From a virus: a stretch of 64,000 nt of DNA. Under the pieces are notes generated by a model. The model saw only the letters and a program-made list of their open reading frames with translations, did no database searches and had not been told where the DNA came from. Positions 61,636-64,000 of the stretch are shown piece after piece; the stretch's first letter is position 1, and every line of letters starts with the position of its first letter. Where the stretch lies: IMG/VR virus record IMGVR_UViG_3300021085_000019, positions 1 to 64,000 of that record. The stretch is one strand, 5' to 3'. Position numbers and translations under genes: made by a program.

Positions 61636-62082
61636 ATGAATAATTTAGAACAAATACTTGAGATGTGGAAAAAAGATTCCGTCATCGATGAACTTCAATT
61701 AGATCAATCAGCACGCGATTCCGCAAAGCTTCATTCGAAGTACCTAGAACTATACTCTGTAAACAAGCTTAGATATAAAAAGCTTGACCTGGAATTTAAA
61801 GTTTTACTTAAAGACAAGTTTATGCATTATAACGGCAAACTGAGTCAAGAAGAAATGGACTCTAAGGGTTGGGACTATGATCCATTAAATGGCCTTACTG
61901 TGTTAAAAGGTGATATGGATAAATGGTATGATGCTGATCCAGTCATTCAGGCACATCAAGCTAAGATGCATTACACTCAAGAGCTTATAGATACATTGAA
62001 AGAAATATTAGATAATATTAAATGGCGACATCAAAACATAAAAAATATTATTGAGTGGAATAAATTTACTAGTGGAATGTAA
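61636..62082 (+). CDS. uvsY: Recombination mediator UvsY
   Basis: A 148-residue protein (T4 UvsY: 137). The opening LEQILEMWKKDSVID is the strongest family mark, and the rest matches the UvsY helical layout (HSKYLELYSVNKLRYKKLDLEF cut near residues 33-54, then a C-terminal helix DTLKEILDNIKWRHQNIKNI). UvsY loads the UvsX recombinase onto single-stranded DNA covered by gp32, both of which lie outside this window. Its stop overlaps the uvsW ATG (TAATG), so the two recombination genes are read together. A GGAAAT precedes its ATG. Confidence 0.93.
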   Translation: MNNLEQILEMWKKDSVIDELQLDQSARDSAKLHSKYLELYSVNKLRYKKLDLEFKVLLKDKFMHYNGKLSQEEMDSKGWDYDPLNGLTVLKGDMDKWYDADPVIQAHQAKMHYTQELIDTLKEILDNIKWRHQNIKNIIEWNKFTSGM

Positions 62083-63590
62083 TGGATCAGATAGTAGTTA
62101 AAAAGAAAAATGAAGTCTTTTTAAGTATAGACACAGAGCCGAGCATAGAAATGGAACTATCCGAGCATTTTTGCTTTTATGTTCCTGGATATAAGTTCAT
62201 GCCGGCATATCGCAATCGTATGTGGGATGGTAAGATACGGCTATATGATTTGCGTAAACAACAGCTGTATAGTGGATTGTTTAAATATTTGTCTGAATTT
62301 GCAGACGCGCGAAATTATGAGATTGTGGTAGAAGATAATTCTGCTTTTGGTAGGCCTGATAGTACTGAGCTTCACGACATTCCCAGCTTCTTAAAAGATG
62401 TAACGCTTACGGCTAACGGAGATAGTATTACACCTAGGGATTATCAATTAGATGCGCTCTCACACGCGCTTCATAGAAAGAGTTCTTTGTTGTTAAGTCC
62501 AACTGCATCTGGAAAAAGCTTAATAATATATTTGGCCATTAGGTATTATCTTGAAATGTATGATAAGAATGTACTAATAATCGTTCCTACTACGTCACTA
62601 GTTGAACAGATGTATTCTGATTTCGGTGATTATTCAGCAAAGGATGAATGGTCGGTTGAGGATAATTGCCATAGAATATATTCTGGTAAAGAAAGATATA
62701 ACCTAAAACATAGAGTGATTATTACTACATGGCAGTCAATTTATAAGATGCAGAGCAATTGGTTTAAGGATTATGGAATGGTTGTTGGTGATGAGGCACA
62801 CAATTTTAAAGCTAAGTCGCTAACTGCAATATTAGAAAAATGTGTTAACGCACAATTTCGTATGGGTACTACTGGAACATTAGATGGTACACAAACCCAT
62901 CAGCTAGTATTAGAGGGGTTGTTTGGTCCTGTACATAAGGTCACAACAACTAAAAAGTTAATTGAAGAAAATTCTTTAGCACAATTAGATATCTTCGTGT
63001 TATTGTTAAAATACGGAGAAGAGTATCGCAAACTTGTGTCAAAGATGAAATATCAAGATGAGATTGATTTTATAGTAAAGTACGAACCAAGGAATAATTT
63101 TATATCTAACCTTGCTATGGATCAGGATGGTAATACACTTATTTTATTTCAATTTGTAGAAAAACACGGTAAGCCACTACATAATATGTTACGCGAGAAG
63201 TTTGACGCATTACCACGTAATACTAGGAGATTATTTTATGTATCAGGAGAGACCGACGTGGATACGAGGGAAGAGATACGAGCAATTACAGAGGAGCAGG
63301 ACAACGCGATTATTGTCGCGAGTATGGGCACTTTTTCTACTGGTATTAATATTAAGCGGCTCCATAACATTGTTTTTGCTTCACCAAGTAAGTCTCAGAT
63401 TAGGGTTCTTCAAAGTATCGGAAGAGGATTAAGGAAATCTGGGGATGGTATAAATACTAAAGTGTATGATATTGCTGATGATCTTCATTGGAAAAATAAG
63501 AAAAATTATACATTAGAGCACGCAGCTGAGAGAATTAAAATATACAGTCGCGAAAAATTTGACTACAAATTACACGATATAAATATATAA
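62082..63590 (+). CDS. uvsW: Recombination/branch-migration helicase UvsW
   Basis: A superfamily 2 helicase of 502 residues that in T4 unwinds R-loops, moves Holliday junctions and helps switch replication from origins to recombination. Seen: an N-terminal DNA-binding part with YRNRMWDGKIRLYD (about 43-56), RDYQLDAL (119-126), Walker A SPTASGKS (139-146), DEAH box (237-240), TGTLDG (264-269) and, near the end, QSIGRGLRKSG as the arginine-finger motif VI. All core motifs are intact. Start overlaps the uvsY stop by one base. A TATAAATA at 63578-63585 near its 3' end serves the next gene. Confidence 0.95.
   Translation: MDQIVVKKKNEVFLSIDTEPSIEMELSEHFCFYVPGYKFMPAYRNRMWDGKIRLYDLRKQQLYSGLFKYLSEFADARNYEIVVEDNSAFGRPDSTELHDIPSFLKDVTLTANGDSITPRDYQLDALSHALHRKSSLLLSPTASGKSLIIYLAIRYYLEMYDKNVLIIVPTTSLVEQMYSDFGDYSAKDEWSVEDNCHRIYSGKERYNLKHRVIITTWQSIYKMQSNWFKDYGMVVGDEAHNFKAKSLTAILEKCVNAQFRMGTTGTLDGTQTHQLVLEGLFGPVHKVTTTKKLIEENSLAQLDIFVLLLKYGEEYRKLVSKMKYQDEIDFIVKYEPRNNFISNLAMDQDGNTLILFQFVEKHGKPLHNMLREKFDALPRNTRRLFYVSGETDVDTREEIRAITEEQDNAIIVASMGTFSTGINIKRLHNIVFASPSKSQIRVLQSIGRGLRKSGDGINTKVYDIADDLHWKNKKNYTLEHAAERIKIYSREKFDYKLHDINI
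63578..63585 (+). promoter_or_regulatory. Late promoter box TATAAATA before the 123-residue gene
   Basis: Exact late box inside the last codons of uvsW, ending five bases before the ATG at 63591; expected transcription start falls on the ATG. Confidence 0.6.
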
Positions 63591-63962
63591 ATGGAAGCTA
63601 TAGATATAAGACACTTTAAACTAACGAATGGCGAAGATCTAATTTGCTATGTCCAGTCGACAAATGAGCATGCCTTTATTGTAGAACGGCCTGCGGCCGT
63701 ACGGGTTTCACCCGCTGGTATATGGACTTTTGCCGATTGGTTTCCATTTTCAGAAAAGAAAGTATTTAAAATAATGAAGCGGTTTGTCATTAATCATACG
63801 GAAGTAGTAGACGAAACAAAAGAGTCATATATAAAGTACTCTTGTCAAGATATGATTAAGAAAGTTCGAGAAACAGTAGAATCGTTTGAAGAATATGGTG
63901 ATGAAATTAATATTGATGAAGCCTTTGAATTTGATGCGGAAGAGAACAAAACAATACATTAG
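63591..63962 (+). CDS. Small acidic protein after uvsW, possible Sm-like fold
   Basis: A 123-residue protein. The first 60 residues read as a small beta barrel: FKLTNGEDLICYVQSTNEHA, then FIVERPAAVRVSP and WFPF. The run of L-x-NGE-x-I-x-x-V with a following strand pair and a PxxV end is like Sm/LSM folds, though I cannot confirm this. The C-terminal part is an acidic helix (MIKKVRETVESFEEYGDEIN, DEAFEFDAEEN). The ATG directly follows the uvsW stop, no ribosome site is present, and a late promoter box ends five bases before it. Function unknown. Confidence 0.7.
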   Translation: MEAIDIRHFKLTNGEDLICYVQSTNEHAFIVERPAAVRVSPAGIWTFADWFPFSEKKVFKIMKRFVINHTEVVDETKESYIKYSCQDMIKKVRETVESFEEYGDEINIDEAFEFDAEENKTIH

Positions 63963-64000
63963 TATACCCCTACCTCACCGGTGGACTCTTATATTATATC

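Noticed and set aside
63449-63456. TATAAATA inside uvsW
   Set aside because: Deep in coding sequence and followed by a better placed box at 63578.
63697-63720. Small hairpin CGGGT-TTC-ACCCG in the last gene
   Set aside because: Short coding stem with no T run or neighbouring signal; likely chance.
63963-64000. Reverse-strand promoter or end of a convergent gene in the last 38 bases
   Set aside because: A TATAAT-like string and a possible stop can be read on the minus strand, but the segment is too short to support either.
1-64000. tRNA genes, CRISPR arrays, insertion sequences, homing endonucleases or introns
   Set aside because: The genes are tightly packed and intact; no cloverleaf, spaced repeat array, transposase or split gene was seen by eye. 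A tRNA scan was not possible.

Overview
The window is a 64 kb piece of a T4-like contractile-tailed phage (myovirus) of the marine, cyanophage/pelagiphage-like kind. The evidence is an unbroken T4 structural gene order on the + strand (5, 25, 6, 7-like, 8, then 13, 14, 15, 16, 17, 18, 19, 20, 67, 21, 22, 23, 3, uvsY, uvsW), a clearly AT-rich sequence, and many copies of the T4-type late promoter box TATAAATA just upstream of genes. The run 23-3-uvsY-uvsW and a large DUF4815 protein after gene 8 are, from memory, typical of marine T4-like phages rather than of coliphage T4. No photosynthesis or other auxiliary metabolic gene, tRNA, intron, insertion sequence or CRISPR array is visible, so the host cannot be named.

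Layout. 1-7207: end of the gp5/gpV-type spike and the baseplate wedge genes 25, 6, 7-like and 8. 7241-12706: a 1740-residue DUF4815 structural protein and a small coiled-coil protein. 12706-49059: about 36 kb of adhesin genes: five fibre proteins (2830, 557, 2602, 2192 and 1510 residues) built from shared shaft modules, two small linker-like proteins, three tandem LamG-like lectin genes, a 64-residue acidic protein and an 850-residue G8/beta-helix-like protein. Two fibres end in a self-cleaving S74 chaperone domain, and two others end in different C-terminal domains. 49061-53778: a small unknown gene, neck genes 13-15 and terminase genes 16-17. 53862-61080: tail sheath, tail tube, portal, head core, protease, scaffold and major capsid genes, closed by a strong terminator with a UUCG loop. 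61112-63962: tail terminator gp3, recombination mediator uvsY, helicase uvsW and a small unknown gene.

How it works together. Heads are built by 20/67/21/22/23 and filled by 16/17. Tails are built on the 25/6/7/8 wedge, with 18/19 capped by 3 and 15 and joined to the head by 13/14. The fibre block supplies receptor binding. T4 genes 9-12 and wac are not found between gene 8 and gene 13; the DUF4815 protein and the fibre block occupy that interval.

Most notable observation: four genes (25, the 64-residue gene, gene 3 and the 123-residue gene) have TATAAATA followed by exactly five bases and then the ATG. With T4 late-promoter geometry the ATG would be the first transcribed base, so these late mRNAs would be leaderless. 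For gene 3 this is hard to avoid, because a strong terminator ends only 31 bases before its ATG. Other late leaders appear to begin with a hairpin (genes 20, uvsY, the 2602-residue fibre). There is no gene-free stretch over 300 bases; the largest gaps are under 100 bases and hold promoters.
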